The notes under the pieces are model-generated. The model made no database searches. It was not told the DNA's origin and saw only the letters and a list, made by a program, of their open reading frames with translations. The translations under genes and the position numbers were made by a program. Positions 36,875 through 45,512 of a stretch of 53,725 nucleotides of DNA are shown here, piece after piece (positions within the stretch are counted from its first letter, which is position 1; each line of letters begins with the position of its first letter). The stretch comes from a virus: positions 1-53,725 of the IMG/VR virus record IMGVR_UViG_3300027972_000015; one strand, 5' to 3'.

Positions 36875-37350
36875 TGGCGACGAGCAAGGCGAAGTGCGCG
36901 GCGTGCGGGAAGCCGGCTCGGAACGAATGCCACACGGACACATCAGGGCGGCAACTCTGCGTGAACTGTTGGGCGCACGTCCCGATTAGAGAGGTGGCCA
37001 AGATGATCAGCGAACGAACCGCGGCGAAGCGCCCAGCGCGCAAGCCGGCAGCTCGACGGTGCACGTGCGGGCACGCCGAGTCTCGGCATGGAACGCAAGG
37101 ATGCTCGGTTTGGACGCCGAACGGACCGTGCATGTGCATGCTGTTCCTCCCGACGAGCCCGAGAAAGACCGCGCGCAAGCCGGCGGCGAGGAATCCGAGG
37201 TGGAGTAGCAACGGAGCGCTGCTGCTGTTCGACGGCGCGATCAAGCTGCTGTCGTACCACGAGGACAGCAAAGGCCACATGGACCCTGGCGCTGTCGTGC
37301 GCGCCCTCAATCGAGCCAACGTCGTGCTGCCGGGGAAGGTGCGGCGGTGA
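36874..37350 (+). CDS. Multi-Cys zinc protein
   Basis: The 158-residue product from ATG 36874 carries CAACGK with CVNCW, then CTCGH with CSVW and CMCM, so two or three zinc centres, linked by Lys/Arg/Pro/Ala-rich segments. The C-terminus is a helical domain. It may bind nucleic acid. It overlaps the next GTG. Confidence 0.55.
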   Translation: MATSKAKCAACGKPARNECHTDTSGRQLCVNCWAHVPIREVAKMISERTAAKRPARKPAARRCTCGHAESRHGTQGCSVWTPNGPCMCMLFLPTSPRKTARKPAARNPRWSSNGALLLFDGAIKLLSYHEDSKGHMDPGAVVRALNRANVVLPGKVRR

Positions 37351-37571
37351 AGACGGTCCTGCTCCAGTGGTCCGGCAGCGAGGGCCGATGGTATTGGCGC
37401 TGGTACAGGCCAGAACCGCCATCGTACCTGCCAGGCCTTCGGCAGTGCCGGCGAAACCACTGCTCGATCTTGCCGTGCATGCGCGTCGTCACCGTCGAGT
37501 CCGCCAGAGAGGACTACGGGCTGCGGCTCGCGCCCGTCGATTGGACCGGTGTCCATGAGGTGCGGCGGTGA
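37347..37571 (+). CDS. Small Trp/Arg-rich protein
   Basis: GTG 37347 (overlap) starts a 74-residue product with many Trp and Tyr (GRWYWRWYRPEP) and three Cys. No family is recognised. Confidence 0.45.
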   Translation: MKTVLLQWSGSEGRWYWRWYRPEPPSYLPGLRQCRRNHCSILPCMRVVTVESAREDYGLRLAPVDWTGVHEVRR

Positions 37572-37978
37572 AGAAACAACCAATCATGTGCGCCAACGCG
37601 GTACTGGCCTCCGACCGTCCCAAGACCCCGAGCGTCTGCCGAGAGTGCCGAGGTGTCGGCGGGCGCCACAAACTCGATTGTGAGACAGGGAAGAGGTCGC
37701 CGCGAGAGCAGGAGCCGGGGCCGGGGCTGGAACTTGCAGAGCGCAACCTGCGCGATGGATACGTGGTGGTCGAATCGCAGGCCAAGGCAATCGCCGACGA
37801 GCTCGACCGGCTCCGCGCCGAGCTGGCGAAGGCCCAGGCCAACTATCAGTTCATGGTCGACCGAGCATGCGACGAGCGCTTGGACGGATACCGCGAGTTG
37901 GCATCGAAACTATGCGCTGCCGAAGAGGACTGCGACCGGCTCCGCGCCCTGGTCCGTGAGCTTGGCGGCGAGCCGTGA
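37568..37978 (+). CDS. Zinc-knuckle/coiled-coil protein
   Basis: The 136-residue product from GTG 37568 has a CRECRGVGG knuckle with a partner Cys and then a coiled coil (AKAIADELDRLRAELAKAQA). Knuckle plus coiled coil matches the parts of the 518-residue protein at 34852 and of the next gene. Confidence 0.55.
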   Translation: MKKQPIMCANAVLASDRPKTPSVCRECRGVGGRHKLDCETGKRSPREQEPGPGLELAERNLRDGYVVVESQAKAIADELDRLRAELAKAQANYQFMVDRACDERLDGYRELASKLCAAEEDCDRLRALVRELGGEP

Positions 37979-38544
37979 CGCTGGTTCAGCTGCTCATGGC
38001 GAAGCTCGAAGCGCTACAGGCCGAGAACGCCGACCTGAGACGTCAGCTCGAAGAACACAAGACCGAGTCGGCCGCGCTCGATGTGGAGTTGTCAGAATCC
38101 GTGACCGACCTGAGACGTCAGCTCGCAGAGGCGCGCAAAGGCCGCTGCTACGACTGCGGTGGAGTCGGCTGCGACGGCTGCGACGGTACCGGCGACGCAG
38201 GAACGCAGACGCTGAAGCTCAAGAATCGCGTCCACGAGATTGAGGTGAAGCTCGAAGAGGCCGAGCGCGAGCGGGGGTATGCCAACGCCAAGCTCGAAGA
38301 GGCGCAACGTGAGTACGCTGCCGAGCATGCGGCTCTGGTCGCGCAGTCGGCCCACGCGTTTAGGGAACACGAGGAGGCCCGGGGCGAGGCGCAGCGGACG
38401 GTGTATGTCGCCGCTGACTCCGCAGGCGACGCCGTGAAGAGCGCTCCGTGGTGGCCCACCGAGGAGCTCGCAACTATGGTCAAGGGAGTCGTGGGAGAGC
38501 ACGTGTACGCCGTCACGCTGACGGCGCGGAGGGTGAAGCCGTGA
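37975..38544 (+). CDS. Coiled-coil protein with DnaJ-type zinc knuckle
   Basis: The 189-residue product from GTG 37975 has a coiled coil, a CYDCGGVGCDGCDGTG knuckle at about residues 58-73, a second coiled coil (KLEEAERERGYANAKLEEAQ) and a strand-rich end. The repeated DLRRQL in the first coil is a short duplication. It is the third coiled-coil/knuckle protein in this operon. Confidence 0.6.
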   Translation: MTLVQLLMAKLEALQAENADLRRQLEEHKTESAALDVELSESVTDLRRQLAEARKGRCYDCGGVGCDGCDGTGDAGTQTLKLKNRVHEIEVKLEEAERERGYANAKLEEAQREYAAEHAALVAQSAHAFREHEEARGEAQRTVYVAADSAGDAVKSAPWWPTEELATMVKGVVGEHVYAVTLTARRVKP

Positions 38545-39023
38545 ACGACGACCGTGGCGGGCGGCTAACGAGCCTCTTGCGGTCAAGCGCGCCGCGTGCC
38601 ATCCTGGTGACAGCGCGTATGATAGCGACCGTGGACATAGCAAGTAACGGAGTCGGGCATGCCCGGCGGCTTGCTAGTACAGCGCCGATTTCTCGGCGTC
38701 GAGGCGTGGATGCCGGCTCAACCCTCTCTGCCATCCAACGTTCGCACGGTCCCGCGCTGACACAGCTCATCGGTAGCCGCTTCGGTGGCCCGACCAGGCG
38801 ACCCACCCCCTGCCTATGAGCAACTGACGCTAGGACCCTGGCGAAGACGGAGCCAGTACCCAGATCCGGAAGAGGGGAACTTGGCGTCTTCCACCAATCG
38901 CCCACGTTATGGGCAGGGTTGCGTTAGCGCGGTTTTGGTTGACTTGGCGGAGACGGCGTGCCAGGGTGTCAAGTAGAGGTTCACGCGCGCGGGCGTATGG
39001 GCCGAGAGCAAAGGTTTCGAATC
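38545..39023. other. Non-coding stretch rich in perfect hairpins
   Basis: No convincing gene is seen; a GTG frame 38541-38819 and a minus frame 38513-38905 both have unnatural composition. Perfect stems are dense: AGCAAG/CTTGCT (38639-38644 with 38670-38675) around the palindrome CGGGCATGCCCG (38654-38665), CGCCGA-TTTC-TCGGCG (38683-38698), GGTGG/CCACC (38784-38788 with 38803-38807), CTGGC/GCCAG (38838-38842 with 38852-38856), GGAAGA/TCTTCC (38868-38873 with 38887-38892) and GCCCA/TGGGC (38900-38914). A sizeable structured RNA is plausible. Confidence 0.45.
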
Positions 39024-39344
39024 ATGAGCAGCGAGAGCGACAAGGCGGCTCGAATTACAGCGAAGGGGCTTCGGATCATCGACCAGATGCTCGACGTCCT
39101 TGAGAAGGTTCCATACGACGATTGGTCGAAGACGCACGTGAGGGACGTCAGCGATTGCGTCATGGCGGCGGTGAAGGTGCAGGCTGAGGAGCGGGCGCAG
39201 CTCGAATTCGAAGAAGGCGCCAAGCTGTCCCCTGAGGACATCCGCGCGTTGCTCAAGGAATACCTAGCCGCTCTGCCACAGGCAGAATACGCGGCACTTG
39301 TCGCGGAGGCCCGCGCAGCGCAACCATCAGAGGTGCGCGCGTGA
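39024..39344 (+). CDS. Small helical protein, possible terminase small subunit
   Basis: The 106-residue product from ATG 39024 is helical and acidic (ARITAKGLRIIDQMLDVLEK, then a Pro-Glu-Asp-capped helix). Size, fold and place upstream of the packaging block would suit a small terminase, but no helix-turn-helix motif is clear and the large subunit is 5 kb away. Confidence 0.4.
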   Translation: MSSESDKAARITAKGLRIIDQMLDVLEKVPYDDWSKTHVRDVSDCVMAAVKVQAEERAQLEFEEGAKLSPEDIRALLKEYLAALPQAEYAALVAEARAAQPSEVRA

Positions 39345-39348
39345 CACG

Positions 39349-40071
39349 ATGCTGGTAGCGCTGCAGTACTGGCGAGGAGACGAGGCCGAGGCGCTGAGCC
39401 TGGCCCGGCTGATTGCCGATATCGAGCCGAAGGAACGAGAGGACGTCGTGCTGGTCCTGGCACGAGCGTTTGACTGTCCGTTGTCACCGGAAGCCGAGGC
39501 CACTCAAAAGCACTGCTCGGCGAAGCTGCGGACGATGCTCCTGCAGTCCCATGTGGAGCGCGTCGGCCACCCGTCGGGCTGCTACGGCGTTTGGGCTGGG
39601 ACGGTGGGCCGGCTCTATCAGCTCTGGTCGTCGGGCATGATCGACTCGCGCCACGACTCGGTGGCCACGTTTGAGGCGGACGGCTGCCCCGTTCGGTCCG
39701 ACTGGCTCGACCGGCTGCAGGCCGCTCACGGTCGCACGCTGACCCAGGGGCTACGCGTGACCGGCGCCGTGATGGACGAGCCCATCCCGCACGTCAACGG
39801 CAATCTTGTCATGCACCTGAGTGTCTGGGGCGACCGCCCGTCCCTGCGCGATTCCATCCATAACGTCGCGTGGGACATCCAGCATGCTCGCGTGCTGATT
39901 CCGCTCACGCGTCCGTGTGGCGTCATCCGCAATGAGTACGAGACGCGCGACTGGACCGAGGGCTGTCTCGCAGGCATTGCTCGCGAGGCCGCGTGGGTGC
40001 ACGGGTGCAAGGACGATTCGATTTTGCGCATCGTCAGAGGATGGATGCGCGGGAAGTGGAGGCGCGATTGA
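39349..40071 (+). CDS. Putative GT-A type glycosyltransferase
   Basis: The 240-residue product from ATG 39349 has an N-terminal LSLARLIADIEPKEREDVVL segment, a GCYGVWAGTVGRLYQLW helix and the acidic site SVATFEADGCPVRSDWL (residues about 104-120), with E-A-D-G where GT-A enzymes carry their metal-binding D-x-D. Later parts (YETRDWTEGC and onwards) are less diagnostic. It runs directly into the large glycan-modifying gene, so the two likely work on the same sugar chain. Confidence 0.6.
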   Translation: MLVALQYWRGDEAEALSLARLIADIEPKEREDVVLVLARAFDCPLSPEAEATQKHCSAKLRTMLLQSHVERVGHPSGCYGVWAGTVGRLYQLWSSGMIDSRHDSVATFEADGCPVRSDWLDRLQAAHGRTLTQGLRVTGAVMDEPIPHVNGNLVMHLSVWGDRPSLRDSIHNVAWDIQHARVLIPLTRPCGVIRNEYETRDWTEGCLAGIAREAAWVHGCKDDSILRIVRGWMRGKWRRD

Positions 40072-42152
40072 TCTCCGACCTGTTCCTGCGCACCTACCGC
40101 GGCGACTACCAGTGGCTGCCGTACCTGTTCCGCTCGCTGAATCGACACGCCAGCGGCTGGCGGAAGTTGATCGTGGTCGTGCCCGTCGGGCAGGAGGCGG
40201 ACTTCCCCGTGCTGCCCGAGCTGGACGCGCCCGAATTCTGCGAGGCGGTCGAGTTCGCGACCTGCCCAGTCTACGCGAACGACTACATCGGCCAGCAGAT
40301 CACCAAGCTGCGCGCGTGGGAGCTGAGCGACGCAGACGCCATCGGCTACCTCGACTCAGACATGGTCTTCACGCGTCCATTCGATGCCAGGGCGCTGCCG
40401 ACCTCGGGCATGGGCGCTCACCCCGACGGCGTCGGCGCAAGGCCTTGGAGCGAAGCTGGTGAGGCCAAGGATGCATGGTATGAGTCGACCCGCGACCTGC
40501 TGGGATTTGAGCCGACACACGAGACGATGTGCCGGCATCCGTTCGTCTACCGCCGAGAGACCATCCAGGGATGCTACGAGCACGTAGTCGGCGAGGATGG
40601 CCTGCTCGAATACGGCCGTTGCTTCTCCGAGTTCAACTTGCTTGGGAACTACGCCATACACAATGGCGCCGCGACATACACCCCGGCCGGGCCCGAGCTG
40701 CAGCGCCAGTTCCGCAGCTACGATGGCCTGACCGTGGATACGTTGCAGTGGCTGGCTGTCAACGGCTACGACTCGCACGTGCCAGCCGAGAAGCTCGACG
40801 GGCAAGGGGGCATCTGGACGATCGCGGCCGACTCCACCGTCAGCCGTTGGGACCGCGAGACCGGGCGCTTGGACCACGACCAGAACGCATTGCCTCGCAT
40901 CCTGGACGCGTTCCGTGGCCGGCCGGTGGTCTGGGACGTCGGCGCCCTCATCGGCGACCACTCGCGATCGTACGCAGACGCGGGCCACCGCGTGGTTGCC
41001 ATCGAGCCGCAGCCAATGGCGTTTGAGTGCTTGGCGCGCAACTTCGCCGGCAACGACCGCGTCACATGCCTGCATCTAGCCGCCGGTGCCAGCGAGCAAG
41101 TGACGCTCGCCTCTCCCGACGAACAGAACGCGGGTGCGCGGTTCCTCACGCAGGTCGCCGGCGGGCACGAGACGGTGCTGCTGGACGACCTGACCCGCGT
41201 CTACTCGGCGCCCGACGCGATCAAGCTCGACGTCGAGGGGTGGGAGGTCAAGGCCCTGCGCGGAGCATCGGCCATCCTGGCGAGCGTCCGCCCGGTCATG
41301 GTGATCGAGGTCAACCGCGGGGCGCTGGTCCGCGCTGGCGACTCGCCCGAAGCTTTGCACGAGCTGCTGACCTGGTGCGGGTACCGCATGCGCGACCTGT
41401 ACACCAACGAGCCGTGGCTGGCCGGGGACACGCGCGAGCAGTTCGATATCGTGGCCAAGCCGATTCGCCACGTCGGCGGTAACGGCAGCAAGCCCAAGCT
41501 GCGCATCCTGCACAACCTAGCCCGTTCGGGCGGCACCATCGTGTCCCGCTGTCTGGCGTGTATGGACGGCGTCGCGCTGCTGTCCGAGGTCCACCCGACG
41601 TTCTGGCAAGGCTGGAACGACCCTGTCTTGCAGGCGCGGAAGTGGTACGGCGTCCATGTCCCCGACGATCTGGACTTCGTCGACACGATCGCCGCGCTGG
41701 AGGAAGCGTTCCGGGCCCGCGGGCAGATGCTGGTGCTGCGCTCGTGGGACTTCGTCGACTTCATCCCGAGTTCGAAGAACCGAAAGCCGGCCGGGCGGTC
41801 GCAGCTGACCGAGTCGTTGCGGGAACGGTTTGAGCTGGTGGAGTCGGCGCTCCTGCGCGGGGCAACCGAGGCGCATGCATCGGTAGAGCGATTCCTTGGC
41901 GAACGCGTCGATCAGGCCGCGTTTGTCGAGGGCGCGTGGGCGTTCTCGTCGCAGCCGTGGTCCGCCGTTGATTACGAGGTGCTGTGCCACGACCCACAGG
42001 TATTCATGGCTGAGTTGTGCCGACAGCTTGATCTGCCGCTCGACCCGGCATGGGCCACCAAGTGGCAGTCCTACGTCAACGTCACCGGCGACGTTGCAAA
42101 CCAACTCGAACGGGTCCACATTGGAAGAAAGGAAACACCGCATGCCGAGTGA
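40041..42152 (+). CDS. Fused glycosyltransferase / FkbM methyltransferase / sulfotransferase-like protein
   Basis: This 703-residue protein starts at ATG 40041; TTG 40068, in a TTGA overlap with the preceding stop, is an alternative. Three domains can be read. Residues about 10-280 are a DUF6492-like glycosyltransferase (FLRTYRGDYQWLPYLFRSLN, then YLDSDMVF with D-S-D at 105-107). Residues about 296-475 are an FkbM-type AdoMet methyltransferase (VVWDVGALIGDHSRSYADAG, VVAIEPQP, and IKLDVEGWEVKALRGA at 394-409). Residues about 487-700 resemble a sulfotransferase (LRILHNLARSGGTIVSRCL, a P-loop-like PAPS site). The fusion should build and cap a glycan in one polypeptide. The third domain is the least certain. 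Confidence 0.75.
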   Translation: MDAREVEARLISDLFLRTYRGDYQWLPYLFRSLNRHASGWRKLIVVVPVGQEADFPVLPELDAPEFCEAVEFATCPVYANDYIGQQITKLRAWELSDADAIGYLDSDMVFTRPFDARALPTSGMGAHPDGVGARPWSEAGEAKDAWYESTRDLLGFEPTHETMCRHPFVYRRETIQGCYEHVVGEDGLLEYGRCFSEFNLLGNYAIHNGAATYTPAGPELQRQFRSYDGLTVDTLQWLAVNGYDSHVPAEKLDGQGGIWTIAADSTVSRWDRETGRLDHDQNALPRILDAFRGRPVVWDVGALIGDHSRSYADAGHRVVAIEPQPMAFECLARNFAGNDRVTCLHLAAGASEQVTLASPDEQNAGARFLTQVAGGHETVLLDDLTRVYSAPDAIKLDVEGWEVKALRGASAILASVRPVMVIEVNRGALVRAGDSPEALHELLTWCGYRMRDLYTNEPWLAGDTREQFDIVAKPIRHVGGNGSKPKLRILHNLARSGGTIVSRCLACMDGVALLSEVHPTFWQGWNDPVLQARKWYGVHVPDDLDFVDTIAALEEAFRARGQMLVLRSWDFVDFIPSSKNRKPAGRSQLTESLRERFELVESALLRGATEAHASVERFLGERVDQAAFVEGAWAFSSQPWSAVDYEVLCHDPQVFMAELCRQLDLPLDPAWATKWQSYVNVTGDVANQLERVHIGRKETPHAE

Positions 42153-42363
42153 TGACCGCAGCCGACCAACCAGCGACGAGTACCGCGACGGGTGGGAGCG
42201 GACGTTTGGGCGACCGGGCCGAAGGCTTGGCAAGCACTGGCTCGATGGCAGGTGCGAGTCGTGCGGGCACAAGCACAGCGGCAAATGCGGTGAGCCCGTG
42301 GGCGACGGCTGCGACGACGACGACCGCCCGATCTGGAAGACGTGCGATTGCGAGGGCAAATGA
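42142..42363 (+). CDS. Small Cys-rich acidic protein
   Basis: The 73-residue product from ATG 42142, after GAAAGGAAA, overlaps the large enzyme's end by 11 bases. It has CESCGHKH, CGEP, CDDD and CDC elements, consistent with zinc binding. No family is recognised. Confidence 0.5.
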   Translation: MPSDDRSRPTSDEYRDGWERTFGRPGRRLGKHWLDGRCESCGHKHSGKCGEPVGDGCDDDDRPIWKTCDCEGK

Positions 42364-42782
42364 AAGTCGCACACATCGACTGCAAGACCTGCGGCGGCAA
42401 GGTCAAGATCGTCCGCAAGAAGTGCGCCGAGATTCCCGGGCACGTCGAGATGATCGCCAACTGTCACGGGATGTGGCACGTTGACATCGTGTCTAAGAAG
42501 GCCACCGCTCCTCGACTTGTTCCGTTCTTCCGCATGGCCGAGCGGATGCCGAAGGACATGGCCGAGGCAAGGCGCGTCTATGGGCCACCGCCCGGCAAGC
42601 CTGGTTCGCAAATCGTTTCTGTGGAGGTCCGCCACTCAAGCGATCTGGAATGGGTCGTAGACGAACTAGATCGGGACGGAGGCTGGATTGCCCAGCAGGT
42701 GTTCACCGACGAGCAGAAGGCAGAGTCGTGCGCAAGCCAGCGCCGCCAGGACATCCTCACGCTCAAAGTGTGGGAGTCATGA
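42360..42782 (+). CDS. Zinc-ribbon-start protein
   Basis: The 140-residue product from ATG 42360 opens KVAHIDCKTCGGKVKIVRKK, then has further Cys and a WHVDIV strand, an N-terminal zinc ribbon. The C-terminal half is alpha/beta (HSSDLEWVVDELDRDGGW). No family is recognised. Confidence 0.55.
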   Translation: MKVAHIDCKTCGGKVKIVRKKCAEIPGHVEMIANCHGMWHVDIVSKKATAPRLVPFFRMAERMPKDMAEARRVYGPPPGKPGSQIVSVEVRHSSDLEWVVDELDRDGGWIAQQVFTDEQKAESCASQRRQDILTLKVWES

Positions 42783-43210
42783 GCGACTTCGCCATCCGCG
42801 CCGCGACCCGCGCCGACGAGCCATTCATCTACAAGGCCTGGCTTCGCGGGTACTGGGACCACTTCCCGGCGCGAGCGATCGTGTCTGAGTCCGAGTTCTT
42901 CGAGCGCTGGCACCGCGTGATCGAGCGCATCTTGGCCGACAAGCGGACAATCACGGTCGTCGCGCACGTCGAGGGCGAACCGGATTCGTTGCTTGGGTTC
43001 GCGTGCGCGAACAGCGACTGCGTCCACTGGGCATACGTAAAGCAGGCTTTTCGCAAGCTCGGCATTGCCCACGCTATGCTGAATCGCATCGTGTTCAAGG
43101 GTTCACGCGGGCGAGAGACTCCGTGCGGGTGGCCCGCGATCAGCCACTGGCCCGGCCCCGTCGATGGCTGGACGTACGCGCCGCAACTACTGAGGGAGTA
43201 CGCAGAATGA
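42779..43210 (+). CDS. GNAT-like acetyltransferase
   Basis: The 143-residue product opens FAIRAATRADEPFIYKAWLR, the usual GNAT start strand and helix. It continues with TVVAHVEGEPDSLLGFACAN as the beta-strand pair and VHWAYVKQAFRKLGIAHAML as the acetyl-CoA-binding V-x-x-x-x-R-x-x-G-I region. Similar phage proteins are annotated as N-acetyltransferases. The acceptor is unknown; with the glycan enzymes upstream, an amino-sugar is possible. Confidence 0.65.
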   Translation: MSDFAIRAATRADEPFIYKAWLRGYWDHFPARAIVSESEFFERWHRVIERILADKRTITVVAHVEGEPDSLLGFACANSDCVHWAYVKQAFRKLGIAHAMLNRIVFKGSRGRETPCGWPAISHWPGPVDGWTYAPQLLREYAE

Positions 43211-43443
43211 TCTTCGAGGGAGAAATCGACAGCGTCGACGGAATCGCGGTCAAGCGCAGCGAGATCGATATCGCGAGGTATGGGGAACAGGAGCCTGAGT
43301 TTAAGGCCGCCTGGGCCATCCGCGCATTCAAGCCTGGTCCAGAGCATTGGGTTGGAATCCAAGCCATGGTCGAGTTGGCCGACGACTTCCCGGCTTTCAG
43401 GCCTGGAGACCACATCCGCATCACGGTGGAGAAGATCCCATGA
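43207..43443 (+). CDS. Small hypothetical protein
   Basis: The 78-residue product (beta-rich with MIFEGEIDSVDGIAV start and DHIRITVEKIP end) overlaps both neighbours by ATGA. No family is recognised. Confidence 0.5.
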   Translation: MIFEGEIDSVDGIAVKRSEIDIARYGEQEPEFKAAWAIRAFKPGPEHWVGIQAMVELADDFPAFRPGDHIRITVEKIP

Positions 43444-43742
43444 GGCACCCGGGACCGTGGAAGGATGCCGATTCGTTCAGCAGCGACAAGATCGTGGACG
43501 CCAACGGGGACATGGTCATCGAATCGATGAGCGGCTACGAGGACTCAAGCCTAAACTTTGGCAGCGATGAAGCCGCGCGCCTCGTTCTCGCCGCGCCCGA
43601 GCTGCTGGCCGCGCTGAGGTTGGCGCGTGCTGCCTTGGACCGCGCCCAGGTACTTTGGACCGGCGAAAAGGGGAGAGAAGCGCGCAACGCATGGGAAACC
43701 GCACACGCACTCATCTACCGCATCGAGAAAGGCGAAACATGA
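43440..43742 (+). CDS. Small phage protein with LVLAAPELLAALR helix
   Basis: The 100-residue product has the helix ARLVLAAPELLAALRLARAA, a very common signature of short phage and prophage proteins whose role is unknown. The start (WKDADSFSSDKIVDANGDMV) also fits that family. It overlaps the next ATG. Confidence 0.6.
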   Translation: MRHPGPWKDADSFSSDKIVDANGDMVIESMSGYEDSSLNFGSDEAARLVLAAPELLAALRLARAALDRAQVLWTGEKGREARNAWETAHALIYRIEKGET

Positions 43743-44092
43743 ACATCAAGTCGGTCCGATTCCCGTCGCCCGTCGCCGTCGTGAAGGGAGAACTCCACAC
43801 CGAGTGGATGCCAGGCAAGCGCGGAGTGCGGGAGATTCATGTCTGGAGCGACACCACATTGCTATTCGTGATGGACGGCGTAGGCAACCTGCTCGCGCAG
43901 ATTCTGCCAGGCACGGTGATCGCCGTCGACATGCCGGACACGACTGGGCAAACGTTCGTGGAAGCCAAGGTGACAGCCACGCCATTGCCACCGCCGGCAG
44001 ATAAGGCACCCGATGGACACGCAAGCAGCACGCCTAGCAAGGACCCTCCGCCAGCTCGCCCAATCCCGAAGAGCGGCCGAGTTCAGCGCTGA
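43739..44092 (+). CDS. Hypothetical protein overlapping terminase
   Basis: The 117-residue product from ATG 43739 is beta-rich for 90 residues and then Pro/Ser-rich. Its last 80 bases overlap the start of the large terminase in another frame. It may be a packaging accessory or unrelated. Confidence 0.5.
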   Translation: MNIKSVRFPSPVAVVKGELHTEWMPGKRGVREIHVWSDTTLLFVMDGVGNLLAQILPGTVIAVDMPDTTGQTFVEAKVTATPLPPPADKAPDGHASSTPSKDPPPARPIPKSGRVQR

Positions 44093-45506
44093 GGCTTGCT
44101 GCTTCCTAGAGCAGCTTGCGGCGTGCCGTAGCCCACGGAAGCGCAAGGTTTTGCGCTGCGGTCGTCGTGCGGGCAAGACGCGGCTGATTGCGATCGCGCT
44201 GCTTGAAGCCGCCTTGCAGCTCCCGGCGGTGCCGGTTCTTTACGTCACGTTGACCAGGGGGAACGCGAAGGAAATCCTCTGGGACGAGTTGCTGTCAGTC
44301 CACGACGAATACAAGCTAGGATTCAGGGTCCGCGAGGGCGCGCTTGAATTGATCAGCCCGCTGGGCATCAAGATCCAGCTTCGCGGCGCCCACACGAAGC
44401 GGGAGATCGCCAAGTACCGCGGGAAGAAGTTCAAGCTGGTCATCCTTGACGAGGCGCAGTCGTTCCCCAACAGCGTGCTTGAACCGCTGGTCCGGGATGT
44501 CATCATGCCGACCCTGCTCGACTACGAGGGCACGCTATGGCTTGCTGGCACGCGCCCACCACTGCGGAAGGGATACTTCTGGGAGTGCTTCGACGGCAAG
44601 CTAAAGGACAGATACGAGCTGCACTCGTGGACGGTCAAGGAGAACACGAAGCTTCCAGCCAGGGCGGCCGGCAAATCGATAGAGGACATCCTCGCCGAGT
44701 TTCGCAAGGACAACGGCTGGACGGAGTCGGACAAGACATACCGCCGCGAGATTCTCGATCAGGATGTCGAAGATCGCGAAGCGCTGCTCTATGAGTACCT
44801 CGACACACGCAACGGGTACACGCAGCTCCCCCAGTCGCCAGCGTGGCACTACGCTTTGGCGTGGGACCTTGGCATAGGCGGCGACGAGGAGAAGCCGGAG
44901 CAAGAGGGCGGCACCATGTACCTCTGCATTTTGGGCTGGCCCGAGCACGATCGGCGCGTGTTCCTGGTCGACGAATGGAGCGGCAACAAGAGCGGAGACG
45001 CTAAGAGCGACATCACGGACACGGCGGCTGAGGCCCACAGGCTGATCGAGAAGTATCGGCCAGAGCGCTACGTGCTCGACTACGGGGGCCTAGGCAAGCT
45101 CATCGCCGCAGAGATTCGGCAGCGGCATCATATCCCGGTCAAGGCGGCCGAGAAGAGCCAGAAGGGCGCCTTCATCGCGCTGTTCAACACGGCCATGCGC
45201 AAGGGCGAGTTTTTCGCGCGAGCCGACTCGGTGTTTGCGCAGGAGTGCGCGTTGGTGAAAAAGGACTTCGAAGCGCTGGCCAACGGCGGGAAGCTCCAGG
45301 AGCTCCCTCCGCGCAAGGGCGGGTTCCACGGCAACGCAACCGACGGCGTGCTCTACGGCTGGCGCGAGTGCCGGGCGTGGATGGAGCAGCTGCCGCCCGA
45401 ACGCCCGGAGGGCTACCGCGAGCCCACCGAGACGATGAAGCGCGCCCTGGCCGAGCAGAAGCGAGCGAATGGCAAAGACCCGCTTGACCTGCTCATGGGG
45501 TTCTGA
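44013..45506 (+). CDS. terL: Terminase large subunit
   Basis: The 497-residue packaging motor has Walker A CGRRAGKT at 49-56, Walker B LVILDEAQ at 142-149 with catalytic Glu, and a C-terminal RNase-H-like nuclease with metal-binding Asp candidates in WDLG (285), VLDYGG (356) and ATDGVLYG (444). The enzyme pumps DNA into the prohead and cuts the concatemer. It is followed by a regulatory dyad and promoter and then the portal operon. ATG 44013 lies 10 bases after an AAGG site. Confidence 0.95.
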   Translation: MDTQAARLARTLRQLAQSRRAAEFSAEACCFLEQLAACRSPRKRKVLRCGRRAGKTRLIAIALLEAALQLPAVPVLYVTLTRGNAKEILWDELLSVHDEYKLGFRVREGALELISPLGIKIQLRGAHTKREIAKYRGKKFKLVILDEAQSFPNSVLEPLVRDVIMPTLLDYEGTLWLAGTRPPLRKGYFWECFDGKLKDRYELHSWTVKENTKLPARAAGKSIEDILAEFRKDNGWTESDKTYRREILDQDVEDREALLYEYLDTRNGYTQLPQSPAWHYALAWDLGIGGDEEKPEQEGGTMYLCILGWPEHDRRVFLVDEWSGNKSGDAKSDITDTAAEAHRLIEKYRPERYVLDYGGLGKLIAAEIRQRHHIPVKAAEKSQKGAFIALFNTAMRKGEFFARADSVFAQECALVKKDFEALANGGKLQELPPRKGGFHGNATDGVLYGWRECRAWMEQLPPERPEGYREPTETMKRALAEQKRANGKDPLDLLMGF

Positions 45507-45512
45507 CGGACA

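Noticed and set aside
38618-38623. TATGAT as a -10 box
   Set aside because: No TTGACA-like box is found at 16-18 bases upstream.
38513-38905. 130-codon minus-strand frame and a 92-codon plus-strand frame from GTG 38541
   Set aside because: Both have unnatural composition and overlap a region dense in perfect hairpins, so the stretch was treated as non-coding.
38939-38967. TTGACT as a promoter before 39024
   Set aside because: The bases 17 downstream are G-rich (CAGGGT) and do not form a -10 box.
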